Below, one piece after another: positions 45,930-57,095 of a stretch of DNA of 64,000 bases; within the stretch, counting starts at the first letter, position 1, and each line of letters opens with the position of its first letter. This stretch comes from Ilex aquifolium. Its lineage: Eukaryota > Streptophyta > Magnoliopsida > Aquifoliales > Aquifoliaceae. The notes below the pieces were generated by a model that did no database searches, had not been told where the DNA came from, and saw only the letters and a program-made list of their open reading frames with translations. The position numbers were made by a program, and so were the translations under genes. The stretch lies in contig OX637394.1 of NCBI GenBank assembly GCA_951799425.1, positions 44,294,642 to 44,358,641 on the forward strand. The letters run 5' to 3'.

Positions 45930-47170
45930 AAGAATGGCAGGGTTACAGAAAGAAGAAAATGAAAAAAGTTCTAAGCCCCCCAAGTCTTCGCTTCAGCTCA
46001 GGTATCTCCTCCTCCAATTGAACGTTCATAGCCTGCAGACAAGCATTCTCAGTCTTCAGCTCATCTCGTTCCTTCTCCACCTCAGAGAGCTGCTTTCTCG
46101 CAAGCTCCAGCTCTATATCTGTAAACCTGATCTCACCAGAGGAGGAACCTGGCGATTGTGCTGATGAACTGCCCCTTCTGCACTTCCTTGAAGAAGTAGC
46201 AACATCCTCATCTGATTCAGTGGGAGAGGAGTCTACATCAAGAACAAGAGAAAGAAGGTGTAGGATAACATCCAGGACGGCAACAGAGCTAACACCAGTC
46301 CCGAACCAGTGAAGGTTCTAGGGAGTGACTAACAACGAGTAGGGGACTGCCTCAGCGTGAGCCACTCGGCTGACTCTCATCATCTCGTCAGGGGTCAGAC
46401 TTGGAGCACATGCACAACACAAGCACAATTAAGGCTCATCATAATGTTTGCAAATCGCAGAAGGGAATAAAAATTCTAATCCTTTACCTATGTCAGAAAA
46501 ACGCCTCCAAGAGCGAGGGACCCGAGCACGCTCAAATTGCGCCTCAGCAGACTCCCAGGAGTCCCCAGAAATAAAGGAAAAAACACTTAGTCCACCCCTC
46601 TAGAGAGCTAGGGGCATCGAGGACCAGCGGAGAGTGAAAGTGGCGCCTCCATGTGAAGTGACTAAAGCAGGGGGGAAGGTCAAAAAGAATATCATAAAAG
46701 AAGAGGAACTCGGTGATAGTGGGAAATTCATTGTTACCTTGCAAGCACCAAAAAATAAAAAAGCTTATCAGAGCACCCCACCCTTCTGGGGAAAGACGAT
46801 AGGGGCACATTCCATAGAAGACCAGAACCCTTCCAACAGCGGGATGGATGGGCAAACGAAGACCCATCTCAAAAGCACCTTCGAGGAAACAAACTTCCCG
46901 CCGAAAGAGAAGGTTGCAGAGCTCATAAGGGGTTGGGCCGCGAATGGTCAAGGTGTTAGGAAGAAGATACCGTCTCCTAACTTCCTCCACCTCTCAAGCC
47001 GTAATCAGGGAAGGAAGCAGAAACACGAAGTACAAGGGCACGACCAACATGGCCTGGGCTCATTGTTAGAATATTGGAGTAGGAGAGGAAGCCATGAATC
47101 GAGAAAGAAAGCAGAAAATAAGAGAAGTCAAAGGAAAATTGTGAAAAATAAAGAAATCCCAAGCTTTAGG
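45930..47170 (-). pseudogene. Antisense ORF of Tat element (gypsy-type transposase-like domain plus coiled coil)
   Basis: On the minus strand, 46990-46544 encodes RRYLLPNTLTIRGPTPYELC, EGAFEMGLRLPIHPAVGRVL and SPEGWGALISFFIFW. This matches the plant putative gypsy-type transposon domain (PF04195-like). Further along the same strand (46164-45940) is a heptad-rich Glu/Lys/Leu stretch readable as a coiled coil (ELARKQLSEVEKERDELK). Such antisense genes are known from Tat/Retand-type elements. Intervening stops or introns separate the two parts, and the complete exon structure is not resolved. Confidence 0.7.
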
Positions 47171-47475
47171 TGAAAAATAAGAAATCCTAGGATTTAAGGA
47201 AGCGAATAACACGTGAAGACGAAGAGGCGGCCATTACACTTCCATAATCATGTCGACGGTTAGGAAAAGTGCCGCTTTAAAAAGGTAGGTGGGACAAAAA
47301 ATAATCCCTTTATCGCTTTAAAAGGCTAAAGACCTGTTTGTAGTAGAAAGGGAAAAGACAGAATACGAAGCAAGAACATGAGAGATGCAAGAGTCCTTAG
47401 CATTGACCTCAGGTAGCTCAAGCAGCTCAAAATCAGCAGCTGGAGTAGAGTTAGAAGAAGCTCATAAACCAAGGA

Positions 47476-47585
47476 TGAGCTCTTCAGCTCATGAAAACTC
47501 GATGAGCTCTTCAACTCATAAGCTATCAACGAGCTCTTCAGCTCATAAGCTATCAACGAGCTCTTCAGCACTTAAGCACTCGGAG
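47476..47585 (+). repeat. Second hairpin satellite block, about 4 copies
   Basis: Same unit as 45449-45770 (GATGAGCTCTTCAGCTCATG, CGATGAGCTCTTCAACTCA and variants). It is followed, as the first block is, by a CTCCTCGAAG phrase (47752; 45797 after the first block), which indicates duplication of a larger module. Confidence 0.85.
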
Positions 47586-47879
47586 ACTCTTCAGCTAGCA
47601 AAAAATAGGATAAACATCTCTGCTACTGCTAAGATGAGTTCTTCAACAACGAAGAAACACCTAGCGAACAGCTAAAAGCTCAGCAGGTGTAAGGAAGACC
47701 TCATACTTGGCAAAAATTCAGATTCACTTCTAGAAGAACAGAGTTCTCCTCGAAGCGAGGGGGTAGAGGGGAAGAACAAAAGTACAAAGCAACTTCAAAG
47801 AATATTTTCATTTCTCAAAAAAGCAAAGTACAAGATCTTCTAAATACACAAAGAAGCAAAAAAAAAAAAAAAAGAAATT

Positions 47880-48732
47880 TCTCAAAAATCCTAAGTCCCT
47901 GCAACAGGATCAGAAACGGCTTCTGGCAGCTTAGCGGCAGGAAGAGAAGCCCCAGATGGCTCTGGAGCAGAAGAAACAGTTGAAGGGAGAGGAGCCTCAG
48001 CAAGGACAGAAGCAGGAGCTTCAATCTCAGTTGATGGCAAAGTCACCCCAGGAGTCTGAGCTTCAGGATCAGTAGGGACATCACCAGGAACCAAAACCTC
48101 AGCATGAGCTAAGACCTCTGCATCCTTCTCAACACTTGACTTCTCTTTCTCCTTATCCAAAGGATGGTCGAATTCAAAGTGCAAGTTTGGATACCTCTCC
48201 ATAGCTTGATCCTGAAAAACAAAGTACCCAGTGGCCTAGTTGGTAGTAGCCTCGTCCTTAAGATCAGTGATCAGAGCATCCTTCTTCCGAGCTGCAATCC
48301 TCTCTGCCTCAATCTCCTACAGCAGAGCAGCGTTGACCTCGGCCAAAATGTCATACTCCTTTTTCATTGTCTCGAAGGATTCAAGGGCCTCTAAGGCATC
48401 CTTGCGAACCTGGAGCAAGCTGCCTGCCTTCAGTTTGAGCTCATCCTTTGCTTTTCTAGTTTCAGCTTCCAAACCTTTGTTGGTAGAGGCCAGCTCCTCA
48501 ACTTGAGCTTTAAGGTCATCATTAGAAAAGTTCAGCTCGAAAACCTTGAGCTCAGACGCCTTCAAAGCCCTTTGAGCCTTCTCAGCTGTGCCTCCTAGAG
48601 CCCGGATCCGGCTCACCAGAGTGCTTACATGAATGGCCAGCTGAGAGAAACACAAGAAAATCAAAGCCAGTACAAGACAACGACACAAGGAAGAGGTAAA
48701 GCTTGACGAAATCAAAAACTTACCGAAGTTAG
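47880..48732 (-). pseudogene. Second antisense ORF copy: coiled coil and acidic tail
   Basis: On the minus strand 48642-48317 encodes a long heptad-rich stretch (ALGGTAEKAQRALKASELKV, DLKAQVEELASTNKGLEAE). After a stop, 48202-47891 gives an Ala/Pro/Glu-rich tail. A clear intron is visible upstream: donor CTTCG-GTAAGT near 48725 and acceptor TTTCTCTCAG ending near 48643. The N-terminal domain is missing, and sequence similarity to the retroelement stops near 48735, so this second module is truncated. No 3' LTR follows. Confidence 0.65.
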
Positions 48733-48735
48733 GGG

Positions 48736-49799
48736 TCCAATTATGGGGAAAATATTCTATGCTTTCAATTCAGCAGCGGGCAGTATTTTGTAGTGTACAT
48801 CACATACAAAATATCATATTTTTCCATTTAAAATATTATATTTTCATGTGTCTAACCGTGTAAATATTTTCTCACAATTATGCTATGAAATATTCTTTTT
48901 ATTTTTTAACTTAATGAAAATATGACACATGTAAACCTAAACTATTTGAACACAATTTCATCACATCACTGAATAACGAGTGAATGAAAATGAAAACTAA
49001 TGGTGTATGAAATCGAAAAGTATGAAGTAGTAAAGATAGACAAGCTCTTTGAGGTAATGAATGAGCTGTGTGTATGTGCAAACAAAATAATAGCAAGTAA
49101 GGACACAAGGATATAAATGATTGATCAAGCTGAATAATTAAGCTAGTCTACCGGAAGGTCTTGTTCCTTTGGTCTGTATTATTTTTGGAAGAAGACAATT
49201 ACACACTTGAGAATACAATTGCCCATGTTTTGGCAAGGCAAGGCTTACCTATTTATACACTATAATAATGTGGTCAAATTTTTACTCAAATTTTAGTCAA
49301 AGAGCTGCCAAAATTACACAGTTTTGATCACGAGCTATTCAAATTTTGGTCAAGAGCTACCCATATTTTGTCCAAGGGTTACCTAAATTATTTTTGCCCA
49401 TATTTAGGCATCACGTTACAAGTTTATAATAAAAAATCGTTACTAATTTGGACACTATCTATTTGAAAGACCACATAGAAATATATTCAATATTTCAAGG
49501 ATTAAAATAATACAATTAAAATATTAGAGATCAAAATAAGGCAAACCCATACTTTAGGGACCTCCAATAAAATTAACCCTATATATAATTTATTTCTATC
49601 AAATTCATTCTTTGACAGCGGCCTACCAGTTGTATAATTGTGATACTGTTAAACATTACGGAAAAAATAATTTTGTTAAGACTACAGTCTACAGGTCTCC
49701 AGTATTTTGTGTTACAAGTTTTCCCCCCTCACAGATAGACTTTTTCATTGTAAATTCCATGTCGTCTCGATTTATCTTTCTCACTTTCTCAAATTTTTT
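48736..49799. other. Intergenic with LTR-like relic
   Basis: 49150-49260 (GGTCTTGTTCC, then CCCATGTTTTGGCAAGGCAAG, then CCTATTTATACAC) resembles 7700-7800. The rest is AT-rich with no gene. Repeated CAAATTTTGGTCAAGAGCTA-like phrases occur at 49275-49385. Confidence 0.35.
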
Positions 49800-50183
49800 T
49801 CTATATAATAATGTATAACCTAATATATAACTTTTATTTTTCACAGTTGAGATCATTTTTAATTTTACTTTAAAGTTAATCCGACGGTTAATATTAACTC
49901 TTCAAATTTAATAGGAAAAATAAGCCCCTTAAGGTTATGTTTGAGGTGAATTTTTAAAAGTACTTCTACGACATATGACTTCTCATAAACATTTTTTTTT
50001 AAAAAAAAAGTAGTGTTTGGAACAACTTATTTTAATTACTTCCAAATGAGTAAAAACAGTTTTACTACTTAAATAAGTAAGTAAAAGTAAAAAAAAAAAA
50101 TTATGTTTCTTTAAAATATTTTCTCTACAAAACACTTCACTACCACCACCGTCACCGCCCCCCACCACCCACCACCACCGTCG

Positions 50184-50215
<32 letters not shown>

Positions 50216-50240
50216 ACCCCACCACCACCACTGCCACTAG
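49800..50240 (+). mobile_element. Truncated Helitron-like element H8 with poly-C core
   Basis: It starts TCTATATAATAATG, followed by the conserved 5' block (GTTGAGATCATTTT, CTTTAAAGTTAATCCGACGG, AATAGGAAAAATAAGCCCC). The core begins CCACCACCGTCACCGCC and passes into 32 uninterrupted C residues (50184-50215). No 3' hairpin or CTAG end is found; the sequence changes at about 50235 to an unrelated GTGGCGGAGCC phrase. Confidence 0.7.
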
Positions 50241-52600
50241 TGGCGGAGCCAACAATATATTGTAGGGTAGGCACACTCTAACTATAAGTTTTACTTTGTC
50301 CTCTAATAATTAAAAAATAATGTAATACATTTTTAATTTTTTATATCATATTTGATACTTAAAGATTGATTAAATATAGATGGGCCAAAACCAAAAGCAG
50401 GTATATAATATTTATGCAAACAAAAAAAAAACTAAAAAGAGGTTAATTATAACCCTTTACAAAAAATGAGGTTAATTATATAAGAGATGTGATCAAAATA
50501 TTAATGTCAGAGTCAAAACTGGTAATATCAATACAAAATTTGAAGGTTGTGGCCTAATTACTGGTGCTTTGTTTGTTTAAGTGTCTTTGGGGAGAACTTG
50601 AGAACGGAGTGGACCAGACTTTTTTTTTTTTTTTATCAAATTTTTTTTTTGACTCCAAAAGATTCTAGGGATCCTTGGAAGCTAGTACTATTTATAAGTT
50701 TTATTTGAGAGAAACTCATTTTTAAAAACATCTTTGATAAAAGTCAGTAATACCATTCTTTCCAAATTTCTAGTGCTAAAAAACATTGTTCTCCACTTCA
50801 CAGAGGAAGCCAAACAGACGCCTTCATTCACGGCAAACGGTTTCCAATCTATTAGAAACACGGACAGCGGTTTCGTTTTGAAACAGAAAGTTGTAGATTT
50901 CGTCCATTGATTTCGCCCAATCTACCGCAACCTAGAATATCTGTTCCATTGTTTTCGGATTCACAGTTTTCATAAACAAAACACGATTTTCGTCGGCCTA
51001 GTAGAGAAGACGGAACTAAGGATACCAGTCGTCTTGAAGAACTTTCGGGTTAAAGCTTCGATCATTGAAATAGTCGATAATGCTAGAATAGTTCATTCAC
51101 AAAAAAAAAAAGGTTATGGAAACTCAAAAGACGTCTCCTTGAATCACACTAACTGTTCTCCATTGCCATCAAATACGGAATCTGCTTTGATATTCAAATA
51201 GAAAGCCATTGATTTTGTCCATTCTAAATTTTTGAATCAAAACAAGATTTTCGGTTCCATTGTTTTTGGAATCATGATTTTTAAGATTTGATGTGATTAA
51301 ATTTTGTAATCTTTAAATAACAAATTTGAATAACTTGTTACATTTTTTTAATATGTTGTCTCATTATTTTTGAGTAACTTGTTACAGTGATTTTTATGTT
51401 GTTACATTATTTTCAAAAAGAATTTGATTCCAAAAAAAAAAAAAGAAAGACGAAATGGTGAACAAAAACAGAATCTCGCTATAATTGGAACAAAAAACCA
51501 CCGAATAAAAAAATGTTGCAGACGAAAAAATCAAAAAACTTTGTTGAGGAAAACTGTAATGTTGAATAAGACAAACTCTCGGTTCAAAAGAATAATGCCA
51601 AAATGAATTGAGATCAGTTTTTTAAAATTCAAACGATTGAATATATCACAATAACTCTATAAATAATCTTTTCAAATATTTCCATATTTGAATAAAAGAA
51701 AACTGTCAATCAGTTATGCATGATAAAGAAAAGGATAATTAGATAATATTAAAAAAAAAAGAAGAAGAAATTTGATACTTATTCTGGGCTTAAATGCTTA
51801 CACATTAAGACATAGAATTTATATCCAAATAATATCTAAAAAGTGTATTCACACCCAATTTTTCCAAGATTCTATAGCTCATTCTATTTTTATCTCAGAC
51901 CATTAACAAAGAGATTTGTTCTCCCAATTGACCCAAATTTGTTTATTTAAAGTCATCAGGGTGGACAAAATTAAAGATATTAAAAAAAATTGAAAATTGG
52001 GGTTGAGTCTTCTTTAAGGGACTTATAACGAGTTTAGTCTGTCAAGAAAACTTATTTGGGGATAAGTTTGTTTTTAATCTTACTAATAAGTAGTTAAGTT
52101 CATTATTTTTTTTAAAACTCTAAATACCCTTCCTTGAAAGCAGCTTAAATTATTATCCCTTAATTCAATGTCAATGAAGATATGTTAATAAACGACCAAG
52201 CTTTGCGAGCTTGAGTTGAGCCTGACTCTCTTTTCTAAACCAGTCTATAAAATTGTTCAAGCTCAGCCTACTTAGAATATGAGTCGAGTTCGAACTATGT
52301 TTTATCTGAGCTGAGTCCGAATAGCTCATCTCGATTAACACCTCAAATTGTTCCGTCATTACAAATTTTGTGGTTTATTTTTACAATTTTTAAGGGTTAG
52401 TTATAATTTTGACGATCATTTAAAATTTTTGAGAATCATTTTATAACTTTTGGAGGTCATTTCTAACTTTTGAGACTACATGTAATCGATGTTTAAATTT
52501 TTAGAATGATCAACCTACAAAAATTATAACTTGAACCTAAACGTTATATATATAGATATATATATATATATATTTGTTGTGTCATACTTAATGGCCTTAC
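50241..52600. other. AT-rich intergenic, no gene seen
   Basis: Only short frames. 52190-52350 holds an old dispersed repeat with GAGCTTGAGTTGAGCCTGAC and GAGCTGAGTCCGAATAGCTC phrases. No family with a function is recognised. Confidence 0.3.
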
Positions 52601-52664
52601 ATGGAACAATCCTTTTTTGAAAGGGAAAGTAGGGGGCAATCCTTTCTGAAAGGGAAGGTAGGGG
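52601..52664. repeat. Short tandem duplication
   Basis: CAATCCTTTTTTGAAAGGGA and CAATCCTTTCTGAAAGGGA, each followed by a GTAGGGG phrase, lie about 30 bases apart just before the 260-bp satellite. Confidence 0.7.
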
Positions 52665-52705
52665 ACAAACTTCATTACATTTTCAAATGTCATTGTTTGA
52701 ATTAT

Positions 52706-54005
52706 ACTGATTTTTGGTTATATCTATTGCATGTTAATCACGACGCAACGTATTATGAACTTTCTATCTCTGATTTTAAACATATATAGTAGCAAATAGC
52801 AAAACGATTACTATTACTGAAATGTGGGTTTGGTGACAATTGACAAGAGACAATGATTTTGACATTGATGTTAAATCGAATTGTGATACATTACAAGGTG
52901 GAAAGATAAAATTCAAATCTCCAAATGTTAAAATAGAAATCGAATATAGAGTAGGGGTCTGAGTCACTGATTTTTGGTTTTATCTATTCCATGTTAATCA
53001 CGACGCAATGTACTATGAACTTTCTATCTCTGATTTTAAACATATATAATAGCAAATAGCAAAACGATTACTATTACTGAAATGTGGGTTTGGTGACAAT
53101 TGACAAGAGACAATGATTTTGACATTGATGTTAAATCGAATTGTGATACATTACAAGGTGGAAAGATAAAATTCAAATCTCCAAATGTTAAAATAGAAAT
53201 CGAATATAGAGTAGGGGTCTGAGTCACTGATTTTTGGTTTTATCTATTCCATGTTAATCACGACGCAATGTACTATGAGCTTTCTATCTCTGATTTTAAA
53301 CATATATAATAGCAAATAGCAAAACGATTACTGTTACTGAAATGTGGGTTTGGTGACAATTGACAAGAGACAATGATTTTGACATTGATGTTAAATCGAA
53401 TTGTGATACATTACAAGGTGGAAAGATAAAATTCAAATCTCCAAATGTTAAAATAGAAATCGAATATAGAGTAGGGGTCTGAGTCACTGATTTTTGGTTT
53501 TATCTATTCCATGTTAATCACGACGCAATGTACTATGAGCTTTCTATCTCTGATTTTAAACATATATAATAGCAAATAGCAAAACGATTACTGTTACTGA
53601 AATGTGGGTTTGGTGACAATTGACAAGAGATAATGATTTTGACATTGATGTTAAATCGAATTGTGATACATTACAAGGTGGAAAGATAAAATTCAAATCT
53701 CCAAATGTTAAAATAGAAATCGAATATAGAGTAGGGGTCTGAGTCACTGATTTTTGGTTTTATCTATTCCATGTTAATCACGACGCAATGTACTATGAAC
53801 TTTCTATCTCTGATTTTAAACATATATAATAGCAAATAGCAAAACGATTACTATTATTGAAATGTGGGTTCGGTGACAATTGACAAGAGAATGATTTTGA
53901 CATTGATGTTAAATTGAATTGTGATACATTACAAGGTGGAAAGATAAAATTCAAATCTCCAAATGTTAAAATAGAAATCGAATATAGAGTAGGGGTTTGA
54001 GTCAC
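52706..54005. repeat. 260-bp satellite, five copies
   Basis: Units begin at 52706, 52966, 53226, 53486 and 53746 with ACTGATTTTTGG. Units 2-4 differ by only a few bases; unit 1 differs slightly more at its start, and unit 5 has a 2-bp deletion (AGAGACAATG to AGAGAATG). Each unit has a 63-codon minus-strand frame (starting MTQTPTLYSISIL) created by the repeat; nothing suggests that it is expressed. Confidence 0.95.
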
Positions 54006-54433
54006 AAGATTCGAAATTTTTATTGTAATCATTTAGGCACATGATCCGATTATAACATTAAAAACTTAAAAATCAAAAGTTAAAAAATAAAAAAAAAAAA
54101 ATCAAAAATCAACTTATATTTATTCTTACCCATTTTCTCTTTTGGAAAAAAAAAACAAAAATAAAAGTTGAAATTAAACTCTCTCTCTGTGGTAAAAAAC
54201 AAAAACAAAAATTGAAACATTTTTCTCAGCAACACTTGGGCATCCTTCTTCTGTCTTTCTCTGACATAATAAATTAAAAATAACTTACTAAAAATAAATA
54301 AAAAATTCATTTAATATTTCCGCTTTAAATCTCAAATTACCTTAAGTCACTCGTGATTACTATTAACTATTAAGGGGCATTGTTTCGTTTAAAGGTTTGG
54401 ATTCGTTAAACGATGTTTTGCACTAGAAAATCA
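54006..54433. other. AT-rich intergenic, no gene seen
   Basis: A- and T-rich sequence with only a low-complexity minus-strand frame. TCA at 54431-54433 is the target site of the next element. Confidence 0.4.
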
Positions 54434-54818
54434 GGGCCTGTTTGGTTTGCGTTTCAAAAACAGGTATCCGAAAACAGTTTTTGAGAAGAGTTTTGAGAAA
54501 ATGGTTTTGATATTTTTTGAGATAAAAAACTTGTTTGGTTAGATGATTTCAAAAACAGTTTTACAGAACAGAAAATAGTAAAACCTGTTTGGACAGCCTA
54601 AATATATGTTTGAACAGTAATTCAAACATTAATAAAAAAATATAAGAAAGTTATTTTTAGATTGATAATTTCATAAAAAAAAAAATTCAATAAACCAAAC
54701 TTTAAAATATAATATATCTTATAATATAATATAATATATTATATTATAATATTCTATTATATATTATATATTATATAATATATTTACACATATATATATT
54801 ATTATATATTATATAATT

Positions 54819-54862
<44 letters not shown>

Positions 54863-54905
54863 TTATACATATATATATATATTTATACATTTATACATAT
54901 ATATA

Positions 54906-54959
<54 letters not shown>

Positions 54960-55354
54960 AATATAATATATATATATTTATACATATAAATTGGTATATA
55001 TATGTATATATATGTATATATATACCTATTTATACATATATATAATATATTAATACATATATAATATATATATAATATAATATATATATTTATACATATA
55101 AATTGGTATATATATGTATATATATGTACATATATATATGTATATATATGTACATATATACCTATTTATACATATATATAATATATATATACATTATGTA
55201 TATATATATTATATATATGTATAATATAATATATATATTTATACATATATATAATATATAGATACATATATAATATATATTTATAAATTCTTATATATAA
55301 ATTCGTAGATATATATATACATATATATACCAATTTATATATATATTTATACAT

Positions 55355-55404
<50 letters not shown>

Positions 55405-55894
55405 TTATTTATTTATTAATTCGTATATATAAATTCGTATATACATATATATACCAATTTATATATATATATATATATATATTTATATACGAATTTATAA
55501 ATAAATATATATATATATATATACGAATTTTAATAATATTATATAATATAATACTAATATATTATATAATAATATTATATAATATAATAGAATATTATAT
55601 ATATATATATATATTAGGAGAGAGAGGAAGAAGTAAAAAAAAAAATGAATGAAAAAATTTGCTGCTAAGGAGATTCGAAGGGCAGACCTCATTAAAGTCC
55701 AAAATTGTTCTCCTTGTTTTCAAAATTTTCAAAGAAAACTCCGAAAACAAGTTAAACTTGTTTTCTATTTCTTTGACTCAAATCTCATTTTTTCCGAAAA
55801 TTTTGAGAACAAAAATGCTAAACAAACAGGATTTGGGTGTTTTTAAAATTTTGAGAACAAAAAACTGTTTTGCAGACGCAAACCAAACATGGCC
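54434..55894. mobile_element. Harbinger/Tourist-like element with AT-microsatellite core
   Basis: Left end GGGCCTGTTTGGTTTGCGT and right end ACGCAAACCAAACATGGCC are inverted repeats. Both are flanked by TCA (54431-54433 and 55895-55897), the 3-bp duplication expected of PIF/Harbinger-type elements. Subterminal AAAACAGTTTTT and AATTTTGAGAAC phrases also pair. The middle (about 54700-55615) is TATA/CA microsatellite. No transposase. Confidence 0.8.
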
Positions 55895-55897
55895 TCA

Positions 55898-57095
55898 TAT
55901 TTTTATTCTTCTTTACAATGATTGTTTTGATACCTTTCTTTTGTCTTTCCTAGCTGAATGTGGCTGGAACCAATGTTAATGAAAGGAAATAAAACCTTCT
56001 GAATCAAGTTTAAGGAAAGGAAACAAAACCTCCTTTCTCTTGAGAATGAGATAAGGGTTGCCAATGGGCTAGCCTAACCCACCAATGAACGGCGTGGGCT
56101 AATGTCCAGGCCCAGATCGGCTTGCCCAGGAAAAAAATGGTGCCCTAATAGCCATTATGAAGCCTTTTGCTTTTTGTTATTTACCTTAAATATTTCAACA
56201 ACTCACTCAAGAAAGCTTATCCCAATTATTTCAAATGGACTACATGACTTTTGTTCCACTATTGAATCACATAAAGGCGCACAAAACATAAATGGGGATA
56301 AGCAACACAACTATTATTGATGAATTAAGGAAATTGGTACTTGGACTTAAAATATTGACTTAATCAGTTATAACCATTGAATAAGTAGTAGATTCCAAGA
56401 AATATTGGGATCCAAAGTTAAATCAATGATGATGATTGATCAAGTTAGCATTTTAAATCTAACTAGAATTGCTCTTGAATTTGGTGTCTTGCATTTGCCT
56501 CTAAATTTGGAGCATCGAAGTTCAAGGCACCCAGAGGCATTGAAATTTGGAAGCTTGAGCAAAGAAAACCTTGTTTTCTTACTGGGTATGAGTGAGTTGA
56601 GACGGGTGTGCAAGGGTTTAAGGGCATGAGTTTGGGGAGTGAATTTGAGTCTTACTTTGTACTAATATTCTTAATTTCTAACATAGTAGATCCGATCATA
56701 CTCTGTGGACGTAAGCAGCATTTTTTGCTGAACCATGTGAATCTTGTATGCCTACATTGAATATTTTCAATTGTTTATCTGCAAGGCTAACTAGCCATTT
56801 AACTCACTATTATTTTAAAACGAGTTGGAACTAAGACTCTCTTACATTTTTGGAGGATGTAAGAAGTGTTTCTATCAAATTATTTGTCATCTAATATTTA
56901 ATCTTAATGGAATCTGTCACAATTATCGGTTAATCTTAACGGAAAGAATCGATTGAAATAAATTGCATAGTTCAAGGGAATATGTCAGTATTGTCACTTG
57001 CATGTTGATTAAGTTCCTAGTGAAGTGCTCAGTTTGAAGAATCCTAGGCACTCCTACACTCCAGAATTGAGAAACACACCCTTCTCAAATACCAT
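55898..57095. other. Intergenic and 3' flank of TPS copy B
   Basis: No gene recognised at 55898-56740. From about 56750 the sequence is paralogous to the 3' flank of TPS copy A (CAATTGTTTATCTGCAAG, GGAGGATGTAAGAAGTGTTT). Short frames only. Confidence 0.4.

Noticed and set aside
52776..54032. Five near-identical 63-79-codon minus-strand frames
   Set aside because: They are a by-product of the 260-bp satellite; no coding signature or promoter is seen.
55166..55692. Tyr/Ile-rich minus-strand frames
   Set aside because: Readings of an AT microsatellite inside the Harbinger-like element.
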